64,000 nt of DNA from Neodontobutis hainanensis (GCA_024349245.1 JALDNG010000048.1:2778501-2842500); one strand, 5' to 3'. Positions 13,887 through 26,859 are shown, counted from the first letter of the stretch. The notes: generated by a model not told the origin, from the letters alone. Program-made: numbers and translations.

Positions 13887-14060
13887 TTACCATTTGTAAG
13901 AAGGGAATTTGTCATTTACTAAGAGTAAAGTAAGACACTTGTAAACCAGAAGTGCTGTTTTAAAGTCTATTCTCTGAGCAACAGGAAGCCAGTGCAGAGA
14001 CTTAAAAACTGTGTTGATGTGGTTGTATTTCCTGGTTTTAGTTAGAACCCGAGCATAGCA
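13887..14060 (-). mobile_element. degenerate non-LTR retrotransposon (LINE) fragment
   Basis: The minus-strand translation contains a stretch resembling FKSLHWLPVAQRIDFK followed by ALLVYKCL. Such 'LHWLPV..RI.FK..LLVYK' segments are typical of the end of reverse-transcriptase proteins of Rex1/L2/CR1-type LINEs in fish (family knowledge). Only this short piece survives, with no catalytic core, so it is a dead remnant. The exact clade cannot be fixed by eye. Confidence 0.6.
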
Positions 14061-15052
14061 GATTATTTCTATGATGTTATGTGCATCAAATACAAGACTC
14101 ATTTCCACTGGAGTTGAGCAGTATGGAGCAGCTCAGTACGGCTCAGTTTGCCACAGGTTACCCACTAAAAATAGCTCTCATTTTCACTTTGGTGGGTCCA
14201 GAAGAATCACGCCTGCATCCAAATGTGTCAGGGGAAGTTTCTCAGACCCGTATTGACACATGTTCAAACTCCACACTCCAGGTCTGCTCTAAACATTTTT
14301 GTTTTCAGAAGTGTAGACGTCAAATAAGACCCCCCTTCTCTGGCTTTACTTTTGTCCTTTTGACAGACATAGACGCACACACGTGTGCTGAATTTCTGTG
14401 ATTGCTGATGAGTATCTTATGCTAAGCTCATTAGCACACTAAAAACGGCTTAACTAAACCTCCAAAGACCCCCCACTTTTGTATTTGTGTCTGTTTGATG
14501 AGCAATATTACAAGCGCATCCAAGAATAATTTGAGCAGATCTAAACTACGTGGGTGTTCACAGAAGAGACTTATGGCTTCCGCATATACAGTACCATCTC
14601 CCTTGGCAACCAACACATGGCCTGGAGATCGGAAAACACAGTTGGGTGTTTCTTACTTGATGCGGATGTGACACCAATTTGTCTGTAAAAAGAAGGGAGA
14701 GGGAGTGGAAAGTAAAGGAAACACTGGGTCAAGTAGGAAACATAAAGTGCATAGTAGAGTATGGGGATGGAAGACCATGCCTTTATGATAACGATCTAAT
14801 AAACTGTCAGCCCTGAGGCTTGACGGACCAGAAACAAAGATGGCTTCACAACCTCAAGTAACCTCCCACTCAACTGGGTCCTGCCATCCCCAGACACACT
14901 ATGTTGGATTCTACGCTGAAAAAACATCCCTTTGTTTCCTCCCAAAAACGAGCCACAGAGATGGTGATAAACTGCTCTGACATTAGCTCAATTACCAAGG
15001 CAGCACACGGCGGTGAGTGTCTCATGCCAGTAAATCACTTCAAAGTAGAACT

Positions 15053-15054
<2 letters not shown>

Positions 15055-15085
<31 letters not shown>
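15055..15085 (+). repeat. poly(T) tract, 31 nt
   Basis: An uninterrupted run of T. It could be the reversed poly(A) tail of an old retroposed sequence, but nothing recognisable follows it. Confidence 0.95.
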
Positions 15086-17534
15086 CCTCTTACTCCATTA
15101 AGCATCAGATCCACTCTGGACCGATACAAGTTGATGGTGCCCCAGATAGCACTGTGTAGATGAGACAGAGAATAGAAACTGGGGTGTACAGCAGGTTTGT
15201 CAGATAAGTTCTGCTACTTCAGGGAGGAGACAAAAGAGCCCATACTCAATGCATCCCTTTGTCACTCCATCTTTTCTGTAATCTATAATGGATGGATGTG
15301 TTGTTGCATGACAAAGAGAATACAGCAGTTGTGCTGCTGGCATTGTTGGAAGTTTGTCTTTGAGTGCATGCATGGATTTCTAGCCTATTTTTTATTTTAC
15401 ATATTACATACAAGTGTTCATACCTTTGGGCTGATGTATATTTAATTAGAGAACTGAAGTGCTCATGGTGAATTTACAAGGTATGGTTATTTATGAAACT
15501 TGTGTATTTTAGATTAGAAATCTAGTCACCTGCCCAAGGACTACAGATGGAAATTGGCTAATAGCTAAATCACGTGCAGAGCATCTTATTTCTAATTGAG
15601 ATAAATGTTTTCTGTGTATTGTCCTTGTCAAAGAAAGAAGAAAATTGTACATGTGCATGTATAACAGAAAGTGACCCTAAGATGGTAGTAGCCTCTTCAA
15701 TAGCCCTTTAGAACAATAGAGTACATGTGGAGAAAAGAATTCTTGTTTATCTGCAAAAAGTCACACGTTACACCACATTGTTGTGACTGGACACTGAAGC
15801 CTCTAGCAAATAAACTTCAAGCTTTTTTCTATTGGCTGGCTACATTTACACGTGTAAAAAAATAAATAATACAATACTTTGTGACCTGTTAAAATCTTGA
15901 ATATCTCAGTGCATCTCGTCTGAACTACAGTATTTCAGATGCCTATGGGAATTGACATTTCTGAGAAAATGCGCCTCTGGGCTGCAACTTTCAACATTGA
16001 GACCAAACCTTAAGTTAATAAAGGAAAGAAAAAAATTTACCAACAGTATGTTTGCTTCACATTTGTACTTGGCGTGTTTTAATTACTAAACTATAGGCTG
16101 TTAAACACGCAAACCTCTCTTCCCAGTTCTGCCATCACTACTCATTTTTCCCACCTCCCTCTTTTCTCCCCCGTGTTCTTTTCCGCTCGGCCTTTCCTAA
16201 TTATCTCTAAACACTTACATATGCCCGAGCTGTGAGACCACCCCTATAACCGTCTTTATGCATCTGTTTACTGTTTTGTATGTCTGCTCTGTGCATGCCG
16301 AGTGGTGAGCCATTCTCACTGAAGCAGGTCAAGGCACTTTCCACTCGCACTCACTCCTTCTACTCTTTTTAAAATGTCACAGTGCATTGTCTTTTCGGTG
16401 CTAATCCTGCTGCCTCGCTGTCAGATAAGCAACTGGGTGATGCTCTCTTCACCCCATTGCTCCAGTGTGTACATGTGCTTTCAGAGATTACTTTTCAACA
16501 ATTTAAGAAAATAAATAATGCAAAAAAGCAGCTCTTGTCCCAAAGATAGTCAAATGTTTTTTTGTCTGAATGTATATCAAAGGTTGGATGTCAAAATGCT
16601 CCAAAACTTTATTTGTGATACTAGTCTTCTTCCTATTTGATTTACTTATTACTTACTGAGCTTATAACCTTATGTTAATAGATGTAATATCTCCTTTACA
16701 GTATAGTATTCTGCCAATGTGCCGTGTTTATGTTTGTGTGTGTGCAAACAATGCCCTAACCCCGTCTAATGTTCCAGTGCATAATGAACTCTATACTAAC
16801 AGCAGGCTTTGAACTTTTCCACATGAGTGTGTTTCTCAGGAAGTCTATGTAATTACAGCTCGGGGCTAGCACCTCACTGAGAAGCAAAGCAGCCATCTCT
16901 GATACATACTGTGCTTGTCATCTGGAAATTAATACAGCAAATAAAACTGAACACACATGCCAACGTGCACATGCATAGTCTCCAAACATGTGCACACGTA
17001 CAGATGCAGACATAATTGTGGAAGAACTACCACCAGCACTGTTTACTCTAACTGTTGTGTCTTGGTCCAGGCAGGACAGAGAACAAGCACACGACTCTGT
17101 CATAGACTGCTGAAGAGAATTTTAATTAGATGTGTTTTTTTATTGCGGAGGTGAAACCGCAAGGGGAGGAGAGGCGGAGCTCTCTGAAAGATCAGCATTT
17201 TACAGGAGCAATGCACTGTGTGACCTCCTTCTTTATTTTATTTATTTAATTTTTTTTACATCCTGTCTTAACGTTTACAATTACCCATGTTGTTTAAGTT
17301 CTTAGACGATTTCACCTTTACACCTACAATCTTGTCACCCCATTTTTTTCTATGCCTGTTGTTTTTATCTTGGGCCGTGATTCTTCAAAATGTGCAATTT
17401 TACAAAAAATGTGTTTTGAGAGAAATCCTGCCAGAACATTTTTTTATTTCGTTTTAGCTTGTGTCTCAGGATAAAACCAGAAAGTGGGGCTTATGACATT
17501 TTATTTAATTTTATTATTTTGTTTCCCCTCTCAG

Positions 17535-17921
17535 ACCGTGACTTCAGCATCCAGGTGAGCACAGAGCGTCGGTCCTTCACGGCCGGTGAGCCGCTGGAGC
17601 TTCGCTGCACCATTGAGGCGCAGAACGTCCCCGAGCGTTTCTTCTCGGTGTCGTGGGTGTTCAGCAGCTCACCGGTGGCCGTGGTGGGCCCCGGCGCTGT
17701 GCCCGTCCTGGGACCCGACTACATAGCACGCGAGGCAGCCGGACAAATGACTGTACGCAAAGAGAGCCCCAACGTTCACCTCCTCAAACTCCAGCACCTG
17801 CGACCTGAAGATGCGGGCAAGTACATATGCCGCGTGACAGAGCGGGAAAAGACACCCACTGGAGACTTCATTGACCGCAGCAAGAGGTCCCGGAACGTTC
17901 AGATCTCCGTCCAGCCTCTCA
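17535..17921 (+). CDS. igsf3: IGSF3 exon encoding Ig domain 4
   Basis: The exon lies between TTTCCCCTCTCAG and GTGAGT and is phase 1 at both ends (387 bp, 129 codons). It reads RDFSIQVSTERR, then the first Cys in LELRCTIE, the core Trp in VSWVF and the second Cys in DAGKYICRV. After the second Cys the family Glu-Trp-Ile motif is absent: the sequence is TEREKTP. A basic run RSKRSR sits just before the last beta strand (17876-17893), which contains a furin-type RSKR. GC content is clearly higher than in the flanking introns. The product is the fourth extracellular Ig domain of the protein begun in the 13.0 kb exon. Confidence 0.93.
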
Positions 17922-18639
17922 GTGAGTAATAATCTGCTTCTAAAGCAGTGCTGTCTAAAGATGATACTTTTACTGAGAAAGATCTAGTTATATCAATATA
18001 TTGGATGTTATGTTCTGCTTTTGTTGCTGTTGTCATTCTTTCTACTGCATACCTTTTTATCAAAGCTTTCCCTCCATCTTCCTATTGTGTAGTACAGTGA
18101 CAGAATGTGGACGTTAACGCAATATCAGGGCCAAAGATATAGCAACATTTTACTTTTTAGATTAAAGTTGCTCACAAGGCAAAAATGATTTTGCCTTACT
18201 GGTTTATTTCAATGTTTTATGGCCCATTGCACATGTTTCCAGCTGCCTTGCATATTAGCATTTTACCCCACAGCCCCCACCTTTTCCTTCATACATGGAC
18301 CCATAGTTTGCAGGCACTGAGAGAATTTGAATAAAATCTCCATCTTGTAAAAAATGGCAATTTGACGGCAATACCCATCCTTTTCTGGAGTTACAGTTGT
18401 CTTGTCAGCAGTTTGGCTATTGGGAAAATGCAATTTGGCCCACATTGGACTTTTTGCTACAGTGCTAGAAGTATCCATTGGAGAAATTGGTCTATATCCA
18501 GTTCTCGTACATTCAGAGTCCACTAATGGTAAATTTGTCTGAATGATCCAAATACATTACACTGATGAAAGGTCAAGTAACTGGGATTTCTTCGATCAGC
18601 CTATGCATTCAGGTAGTACCTAATAATGATTAATGATAT

Positions 18640-18912
18640 ACTGCATTTGATTTATATTGCGCTTTTTTCTTTCCCAAGAGACTCAAAGCGCTCACATTAT
18701 TCATTCACTCCACAGTCACACACTGGTGGTGGCAAACTACATCGTGGCAGCCATTTTGCAACCACCACTAAACATACTTACATTCATACATCAGTGCCAC
18801 AGGGTTAGTTGTTTTTGCCCAAGAAAACAACGACCATATAAACTGGGGAGAGCGGGAATCAAACCACCAACCCTCTAGTTATTGGACAACCGCTCTACCA
18901 CTGAGCCACTGA
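18640..18912 (-). mobile_element. tRNA-derived SINE
   Basis: Read on the minus strand, the element begins with a Pol III A box TGGCTCAGTGGTAGAGC (reverse complement of 18892-18908). A B box GGTTTGATTCC follows (reverse complement of 18855-18865). It ends with a tail containing GAGCGCTTTGAGTC and GCGCAATATAAATC. This is the layout of the abundant tRNA-headed SINEs of teleosts. No adequate target-site duplication was delimited by eye, so the ends are approximate. Confidence 0.8.
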
Positions 18913-20892
18913 CCGAGTACTATTGTAAACACAGCCCCTATTGTTAGATGCAAGTAATAGAACAAATTACAATGGTGCTCTTATTCCTGATATATTTTCT
19001 GTTTGAGTGGATTGCTAAGGCTTGGTAATGCAGCATTATGTGCCAGTACCCATTTCCTTTGGGTTAGGGGGGGGGTGTACACTATAGGGGAATAATGGAG
19101 AGCAGAAGAGTCCGGTCTCAAGCAGCCTCAGCTAACAGCCATGAAATGAAAGCATGGAGAAGAGAAAAAAGAATGCAGAGAAAGGCGCACAGTCTCTCCG
19201 GGGCCCATCTAAGTGTCTCAGGGGGCAGAAATTACTGTGTTCTGCAGCAGTGAAACCTCTTCAGCCGGGTTAAACGGTCCTGTCTGGAGGGCCCGGGGTT
19301 TGCATGTGATTGATTTACAGTGAGACTAGAGGCTCTCTTTGGGTCACTGTTATCGGGTAGTGGCTTTTCTACCATTTCAGATCATTTGCTTCGACCCTTC
19401 TGCACACTATGGAGTGGAACGGTGCGTGAAGCCAGCTGCTACTGCTGTAATAAACCATAATAACTGCAGACTAATATCTGCTACCTTATTCTGACCGCTC
19501 TGCACCTCCTGCTAAATCAGCCCAAAACAATGGCCCAAAGCAAGTCTCCAGGGATCTTGGCTGTCTACCACATTTATTTATTTTAAATAAAGACCCTAAT
19601 GCCCCATAAAATATGTTTATGGGGTTTACACAGGCTAATAGTCATGGTTAGCGAAGGAAGTTTCATAAAACAAAACGGGTCAGGTTGCAATTTTATTTTT
19701 TATACAAACTGTCCTTTCTCTGCCTGTTGTGCAAGATGTGCTTCATCACTCTAATTGGGTGGAATGGAAAGAGAGTTTTTAATAAGGCATGACAGGGGTT
19801 AAAGTTGATGAGTCAGTGGCAGTGGAAGGTGACAGCAGCGGGAAAAGCAGACGTAAACAGTCCTGACAAACTGCCGGTGATGGATGAGTTTACCTTTGTG
19901 TTGAGAAAGGAAGAGGGGGCTTACCTGCTCCATTAAATCTCGATCATACAAATAGAAAGGACAGCAGCCAGGGCCAGAAGGCGAGAAGAGTCAGGCACAC
20001 TGTAGATTGGAAACGTATTTCGGTAAATAGAGAAGGCACTGGTGGGTAATTTAAGAAAAAAAAGTTGAAAAGGTTGCAAAGTTTGGAAGTAAATTACAGT
20101 GACTCAGAGAGGTCATTGTGCATGAGATGGTGACTGAGATGGTTACATGGTCGTCACCCAGAGATGCACATTGAAGTATTGTACATAACTAGAAATTTCA
20201 AATTTTCTAGTTGTTCTAGACTTCTGCAGTAAATCAATGCAATCCTTAAAATTTCTATAAACCACTGGCATTCAACGAATATAAAACGTGTCCCTAGCTG
20301 TAAAATGATATACTACTAATAAGCTGTTAAAAAAGTAAAAACCCCTCTGAGGTTGTTAAAATGGAAAATGGGCAGGGAAAAGGAAAAAAGGGGAAAGGGA
20401 TGAAGGGTTTTCCCTTTGTTCGTTTGAGTGCGATAGAAGTACGAAGCCACTTGATTCCATATTCACAGAGAGCTCATGCTTATTAGCAGGATGGCTGAGT
20501 GGATCGGGAAGCAACAGAGCCTGGCCAGAGGGAAAGAAAGAAAAAAACCTTTAGCCACACACACCCCAAGAGACAGCACCCCTGACCCAACGTGCTAACA
20601 GTGCTTTAGGGTCAAATGCATCTCTGTAATGTTTGATGGACACTGACGTGATGAGAGTGAGTCACTAGTAAAGTCTTTTTATCCATGCCCTTCTCTGATG
20701 TGGGGCGAGAGGAGGGATCTAAGTCATCTTGTGCCCAGGAGGACTCGGTCAACAAGCTCCACAGAGTCCTGCAGGAGAATCTGAACCCACACACACACAG
20801 AGACAGACACAGGCACTAACTCACCATAGCTTGACTGACTTTTACTCTGAAATGCCCAAGGCCAGTACCAAACCACAGTATCGCTGTCACTA

Positions 20893-20893
<1 letters not shown>

Positions 20894-20959
<66 letters not shown>
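20894..20959 (+). repeat. (CA)n microsatellite
   Basis: An uninterrupted CA dinucleotide array of about 66 bp on the sense strand of igsf3, ending 196 bp before the acceptor of the next exon. Confidence 0.98.
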
Positions 20960-20960
<1 letters not shown>

Positions 20961-21155
20961 CTGTACAAGGTTGTCTTTTAGAAACACACTCAGCGATTTG
21001 TTTTATTGCCCACGGCTTTCTGTTCTCTCTGAACCCTTTGACAAGAAAGTGAAATACTCTGCTCTGAGAAGAAATTTTGAGGAACTTTCTGAAGCTAGAT
21101 TCTTGACTGTCACAATATTGGATATCTTCTTCTCACCAAATTGTTTTTTTTACAG

Positions 21156-21563
21156 GGAGCAATATCACAGTGTCTTTGTCCAGTAACGTATCAGATGTCC
21201 TGGAGGGGGATGCGATCCAGCTGACCTGCTCTATCCAGACCACCACAGGGCCGCTGTCTGTTCTGTGGCAGCGGACAGACAAAGAGGGGACAGGAGAGCC
21301 CCAGGAGGTGGCCATTGTGGATCGGGACGGCGCAGTATTGCACAGCCCCAACTACAGGGAAAGGGCAAGTTATGGAGACGTTCGAGTGGAAAAAGTTCGA
21401 GGAAACACCTTCTCTTTGTCCATTTACAACTCTTTGCCTGGTGATGAAGGGCAGTATAGCTGTGTCGCTACAGAGTGGCTTCAGACGGGCTCTGAACTGG
21501 AGATAAACTGGGAGAAGATTGGGGAGAAGTCGGCTGCAGAGACAATCACCGTCAAGACTGTTG
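21156..21563 (+). CDS. igsf3: IGSF3 exon encoding Ig domain 5
   Basis: The acceptor is a T-rich tract ending in TTTTTTTACAG and the donor is G|GTATGT; both ends are phase 1 (408 bp). The translated domain starts GSNITVSLSSNVSDV and carries two N-glycosylation sequons (NIT, NVS). The first disulfide Cys is in IQLTCSIQ, the core Trp in SVLWQR and the second Cys in EGQYSCVATEW. The motif after that Cys is Glu-Trp-Leu, a conservative variant of the EWI signature. It continues the same frame as the exons at 17.5 and 26.4 kb and forms the fifth extracellular domain. Confidence 0.93.
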
Positions 21564-22632
21564 GTATGTAACTGCAACTTTTAACAAACTTTTCTTAACA
21601 TATCTTCATCCTGGACAAAAGTTGAGCTGAGTTTATGGTACAGAAAAGTGGACACAGGAAGAATGTGTGAGGCAAGAGTTGGTCACAGCCCCAAGCCAGC
21701 AGAAAATGAGCACTTAGCATACGGCACTTGTGCTGAGGCATATGAGGGTCTAGAATGGTTAGTTTGGATTTTCAACATGTATAAAACTATTTTTGGATAC
21801 AAATAAATCCACTTGAAAAAACCTTTTCTATATTTAGAATTGTATTTCTTATGATAATCTAAGGCCTTCTTTAAAGAAACGCTTTAAAGTTCTTCAAAAC
21901 TATGCCAATACAGTGATAAAACCCATTTTGAAGACCATTAACCCATTAAGAAGATGGCAGAAAGGGCATATTTTTAGATTCTGTAAGGTAAAAAAAAAAA
22001 CATTTCCATTATCTATAAAATTTGTTTTATAAAAAGATGGATTAGATAGCTTTTTAAAGAATGTTTTACATAAATTAATTGAACAAGAGTTTGATAGTTT
22101 TAGAATAAATGTTTTTGCACAATACTATAGCTATCTTTCCATGCTTGCAGAATTATATCTATCTCTGTATCTAGTATAAGCTACTTACTTTAATTTAGTG
22201 TAATACAACACATTGTCATTACTTGTAACTGTCAACACCGTCACACTAGTATTTTTTTTCTACATTTCAGTAGAATATCTTGCTACTTCCTTAGCCATAA
22301 AATGATTATACATTTTCTGAGTCACACACTACCATTAGGAGCTTAGTCATGTTCTGTTTACAGCTCAAAGCACATTTCAGTGTTTATTAGCTCTTGAAGT
22401 CAGCAAGGTGCCGTATGCAAACAGTCCTAGACAGTGTATCTGCTTATGAACACCAAATTAAACACAGGCACACGTTTGTGATTAGCTAAAGACTGATGAG
22501 TGGCTCAGGCATCACATACTGTCTACATAGTCTAATACACCATGGTTTATTCATACGTAGCTCCGGGGAAGGAGCTTTTGTGACGCACACACATTCCCAC
22601 CACCTGCCACCCGTCAAGAGCAGTGTTTTTAT

Positions 22633-22635
<3 letters not shown>

Positions 22636-22675
<40 letters not shown>
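22636..22675 (+). repeat. (CA)n(TA)n microsatellite
   Basis: About 33 bp of CA repeat followed directly by a short TA run. Confidence 0.95.
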
Positions 22676-25059
22676 GGATTAGGCGGAATTATTAGAATGG
22701 AAATGCAGTGGCAATATGTTCCACAGTCTGCGGTTCCTCTCTGTCAGTGCTGAGTTAAGCTCAACATCCATGGTGCAGACTGAAGAAGCCAGTGGAGCGG
22801 AGCAGTGAGGAGCTGGCAGACCAGGAGAACCAGGCTCAAACATACTCACGCATTCAGAAAAGGAGGGAGGGGAGACAGTCAACGGATTAGCTCCCTGCAG
22901 CACAAAGCGGAGCGGCAGAGAAGATGTCAGCTTTTTTAAGTGGCCATTTGTTAAGTTTGAGCAACAGAAACATTAGTTTAAGGAACAAGGGACACATTAT
23001 GCAAATAAAAATAGAGAAGAAGACAGAATGTTGTGTTTTGCTCCTCAACCAAGCTTTTTTGTTTCTTTCTTATCCTCCATGCTTCTTGATTAAAGGATTT
23101 TTAAAAAGTGTGCTGGCTTGTGACGGTCATTGCAAGCATCAGATTTGTTTTGGTCCTTAGTTTTCCCACTTTAACTTCCAAATACTGCTTTATTGGACTC
23201 AAACATGCCATGCAGATAGAGCCAATGCACTTTTTCTCATTCCATGGGGCTATTCAGTTCTTGCAAAGTAATAAACAAAAGAAAATTCATCTGCTGTTGC
23301 TGGCGGTGCCTCCTATGGATTGCGGGCATCTCAACTTGTATATGCAAATCCAGTTTCATAATGTTCACCAACCTTTCTGACCTCTGTCTGCCTGCTGCTA
23401 AACCTAAAGGGGGTGAGATGTCTTTTGGGAGCCATGTTGTGGGTTTCAATGGTGAAGACAACTAAAGTTTTCTTTGCTTGGTTTTTAAGAGGACCACAAA
23501 GGGTCTGCAGTAGTCAATGGCCTTTAGAGAGAAGACATATACAGATATATATTGTTAAAAAAAAAAATGAGCTAGTGCAAATTGTAAAAATATGAAATCA
23601 GGTTGTTTTTTCTATTGATTCTTTTTTGCTCAAGCAATATTTTCTATCATTTAGTGCACCTTTACAACCACTGTTGGAACCAAAGCCAAGGGGTGACCGA
23701 AGTCGTCTGGGGTCCTTACGTGGAACACTGTGAGACACTTTTGACAATGGAAACATTTAAAACAGTCCATATACTACGTCTTCGGCTCAAGTATAAATGC
23801 TTATCATTCAGCTTTACACACAATGAGGCCTTGTTGTAGAGCAACGATTGGTGACAAATATTTTTTTCATAGAAAGTGAAAAACTTGCGTGGCATACTGC
23901 ATCTGTGTGAGATCCTCTTTATTGTCCCAGACGGCAAACAGTGAAGGGGATGAATGGATGCAATGAGAGGATGCAGTGAGATGAGAGATAGAGTTAGAGG
24001 GGAGAGTTATTGTATATTAGAGAATTATGCCCCCCGGGCAGCTATCCCTGCAGCGGCCAAGCCTGGACAGAAACCCATTGATTGCACCGCCCTGAAGGAC
24101 ACCGGGGTTGATAGCTGTCAGGTCGAGTGAGAGGCGCAGGGACGGAGAGAGAAAGTGACAGGACTATTGACACGAAGTTAATCCAGAAATCTGCAAAGTG
24201 TTGAGGAGAAGAATGATCCCATGTGGCCGGAATCACTCTTCATCAGCTGCTTGCTCAACCTGTTTTTTTTTTTTTTATATATATATATGCGTGTCTTTTT
24301 CTTCAGTCATTCACCTTGCTTTAAATTTTCCTAAAATAGACACATGAGAAAGACTGATATTAATGCCATAGAGGAAAGAGATTTTTCTTAATCCAGACGG
24401 TCTCTCTATTCAGCCTTCAGTGTTTTTCAGTGTAGGTGCGTCTTGGCAATAATGTATGCAGTTTGAGTGAACATTTTTAACTTAATGAGGAGAGTTTAGA
24501 CTTGGCAAGCAGTTGGGCATAGATCGAACATCGGCGCTTAGAGAAAATCTCTCCCATGGGCTGTCTCTTTGTTGCTTCACCATTAATTTTTGTTGTACTC
24601 ACACACAATCTCGAGCTTACTCACAAACTAGTGGCAAGGCCTACAAACGCATGCACACAAGGTATATTGTCTATAGGTGGCTGTGCTCAGGTCTTGCCGC
24701 TGGAGGAAAACTGTAATGGAGATTATAAAGTGCTTCAGCAGTATGTCAATATGACCATAGAGCACTATCGGTAAGTACTGTCCGAGTCATGGACTTATGT
24801 TGCTCACTCACTTTGCAAGACTATTATACAATAAAAAATCGTGGGTTAGTCTATCAAATGTATAGAGCTGCCCCAAGCACTTAAGTGCACAAAAACTTAA
24901 GTCAATGCTACCTGGGCAGTTCAAGAAAAACAAGTAGGAGCTGTAAATCATTGAGCTTCACACTAACAGACCTTGTATTTTTCTCGGATGGCATTATGTG
25001 GAGGAAATTGTAAGTTCCTCAGAAAACAAACCTGAACTGAACTCTTCTCTTCACCTCTT

Positions 25060-25935
25060 GGCTGTTCCCTTCAGGAGTTGCCACAGCAAATCATCTACTT
25101 CCATCTAGCCCTATCCCATGCATCCCTCCTCTTTTTTTAAACCAACTACCTTCATGTCTTTCATCCATAAACCTCCTCTTTGGTTTTTCTATCGGCCTCC
25201 TGCCTGACAGCATTCTTTGACCCATATATTCAGTGTCCCTTCTCTGAACATGTCCAAACCATCTCAACCTGGCCTCTCAAACTTTGTCTCCGAAACATCC
25301 CACTTAAGCTATTCCGCTGAGGACTCAGTCCTGATCCTACTCAGCCTCGTCACTCCCAAAGAAAACCTCAACATCTTCAGCTGTTACTGCTATCTCTTCC
25401 TTCTGTCTTTTCCTCAGTACATCTGTCTCCAAACCATACAAAATCTCTGCTCTCACTTCTGTAAAACCTTTCCTTTCATTCTTGTTGGTACTCTTTTTTA
25501 CACAAACACACCTGACACTTTTCTCTTCCCATTCCAAACTACCTGCACACACACTTTACACACTTTACCTTATTTCCACACTCCCCATTGCTCTGGACTG
25601 TTGACCTTACCTAAAATCCTGCACCTTCTTTACCTCTTCTCCCTGTAACCTCACTGGTCCACCCAGATCCCTCTCATTCACACAGACGTATTCTGTCTTT
25701 CTGTGACTAACCTTCATTCCTCTTCTTTCCAGAACAAACCTTCACCTCTCTAGACTTTCCTCCACCTGCTCTCACTACAGATCACAATGTCATCTGCAAA
25801 CATCATATCCATGGAGATTCCAGTCTGACCTCGTCTGTCACCCTGTCCATCACCACAGCAAACAAGAAAGGGCTCAGAGCCAATCCTTGATGCAGTCTCA
25901 AACTCCTGTGGAACAGAACTCTAGACTATACAAGA
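25060..25935 (-). mobile_element. degenerate RTE-type LINE reverse transcriptase fragment
   Basis: On the minus strand near 25785-25880 the translation reads SPFLFAVVMDRVTDEV, then RLESPW. A single-base deletion frameshift follows, then MMFADDIVI, where FADD is the catalytic box of the reverse transcriptase. The remaining part down to about 25060 matches the layout of the RTE-clade LINE C-terminus common in fish genomes (family knowledge), for example the segment antisense to 25075-25110. Stops and frameshifts make it inactive. A 143-residue open frame on the + strand at 25217-25648 is only its antisense shadow. Confidence 0.8.
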
Positions 25936-26433
25936 CTTAATGCTCGATTCACAATAATCCATAGACACTTAAAGTGCTGCCAATTGATAACTCACAAGCA
26001 CTGGGCACACCAACAATAAATATTTAGGACAGTGATTTTTCTTCCATTAGATTTGTGTGTATTTAAAGCTGGTGGATGTAGCAAGATCTTCATGTCACTA
26101 ATTTATCAATGTCCAAAACCTAGAAAATTACGCTATTTCCTTCTACCGTATATGTTATGATAGTCTAGGCTCCAAATAATGTTTGTTTGGTTAATTTTCT
26201 TCTTAAAAAGTTATACCATTTAAGGCTGGGCTGTGCAGTTTTTGGCACTCGCTTTTAGAACAAAAATAAACCAAACCTGATAAATGTTAACAAACTGGGT
26301 CACGCAAGTCAAAAAGTGGATTAGGCCTGCCTTCTGAACACAGACTGTAGTACTAAAATGCATCAATAATATGAAGACAAAATATTGTGTCATTGCGTTG
26401 TACTAACATATTACCTCTTCTTTTTCCGTGCAG

Positions 26434-26859
26434 AGTCCTCTTTCATGGTGTCGGCATCATCAAGGACACCATACATAACTTTTGGAGACTCCTTTGACCT
26501 CCTGTGTTTGGTCAAGCCCCGTCACAACCCCCGCGTCCCCACCTCAGTCACATGGCGCTTCAAACCGGCCAGTTTGGACTCCGAAGAGGATGGCCAGGAA
26601 GAGTTCAAAGAGCTGGTGACGTTTACTCGCGAGGGCACGCTCCAGTGGGGGGAGCAGCTTCTCGGCCTGGGCACCCGCACCACTGTAGACCGCTCCCATT
26701 CCAACACCAACTTCCGTCTCTCTGTGACCAAAGCGGGGCGTCGCGAGGCGGGCAAGTACCAGTGTTCTGCTGTTCTGTGGAGGAAGAACTACGACAACAG
26801 TTGGAGCAAAGTCGCCAACCGCACTTCCAACCTGCTGGGCATTAGCGTTGTGCAGCCAG
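26434..26859 (+). CDS. igsf3: IGSF3 exon encoding Ig domain 6
   Basis: The exon lies between a CTTTTTCCGTGCAG acceptor and a G|GTAAGA donor and is phase 1 at both ends (426 bp). It encodes a V-type Ig domain opening SSFMVSASSRTPYI. The first Cys is in FDLLCLVK, the core Trp in VTWRFK and the second Cys in AGKYQCSAVLW. Here the EWI position is Val-Leu-Trp, so the tripeptide is degenerate though the aromatic residue is kept. A sequon NRTS lies near the end. The domain precedes the longest intron of the gene in this window. Confidence 0.93.

Larger units (their letters stand above)
13440..17534 (+). other. igsf3: igsf3 intron with LINE remnant and poly(T) tract
   Basis: The intron runs from GTGAGT to CTCTCAG. 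It contains a degenerate LINE fragment on the minus strand near 13.9 kb and an uninterrupted run of 31 T at 15055-15085. The remainder is AT-rich DNA in which I see no exon or RNA gene. Confidence 0.85.
17922..21155 (+). other. igsf3: igsf3 intron with SINE and CA microsatellite
   Basis: The intron has a GTGAGT donor and a TTTTTTTACAG acceptor. It holds a minus-strand tRNA-derived SINE at 18640-18912 and a long CA array at 20894-20959 about 200 bp before the next exon. No further coding segment was seen. Confidence 0.85.
21564..26433 (+). other. igsf3: igsf3 intron with CA repeat and LINE
   Basis: The intron runs from GTATGT to TTTTTCCGTGCAG. It contains a CA repeat passing into TA at 22636-22675, a short TA run near 24280, and a minus-strand RTE-type LINE fragment at about 25060-25935. 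No additional exon was seen. Confidence 0.85.

Noticed and set aside
14081..14401. 106-codon open frame with 'TCSNSTLQVCS' cysteines
   Set aside because: The Cys spacing does not fit an Ig domain and there are no matching splice sites; part of it resembles a degenerate repeat.
21191..21577. 128-codon open frame on the minus strand opposite the Ig5 exon
   Set aside because: It is the antisense shadow of a real exon with higher GC content; the same holds for minus-strand frames opposite the Ig6 and Ig8 exons.
25217..25648. 143-codon open frame on the + strand
   Set aside because: It is antisense to the RTE LINE fragment; the composition (Leu, Ser, His, Thr rich) is that of a reversed repeat.
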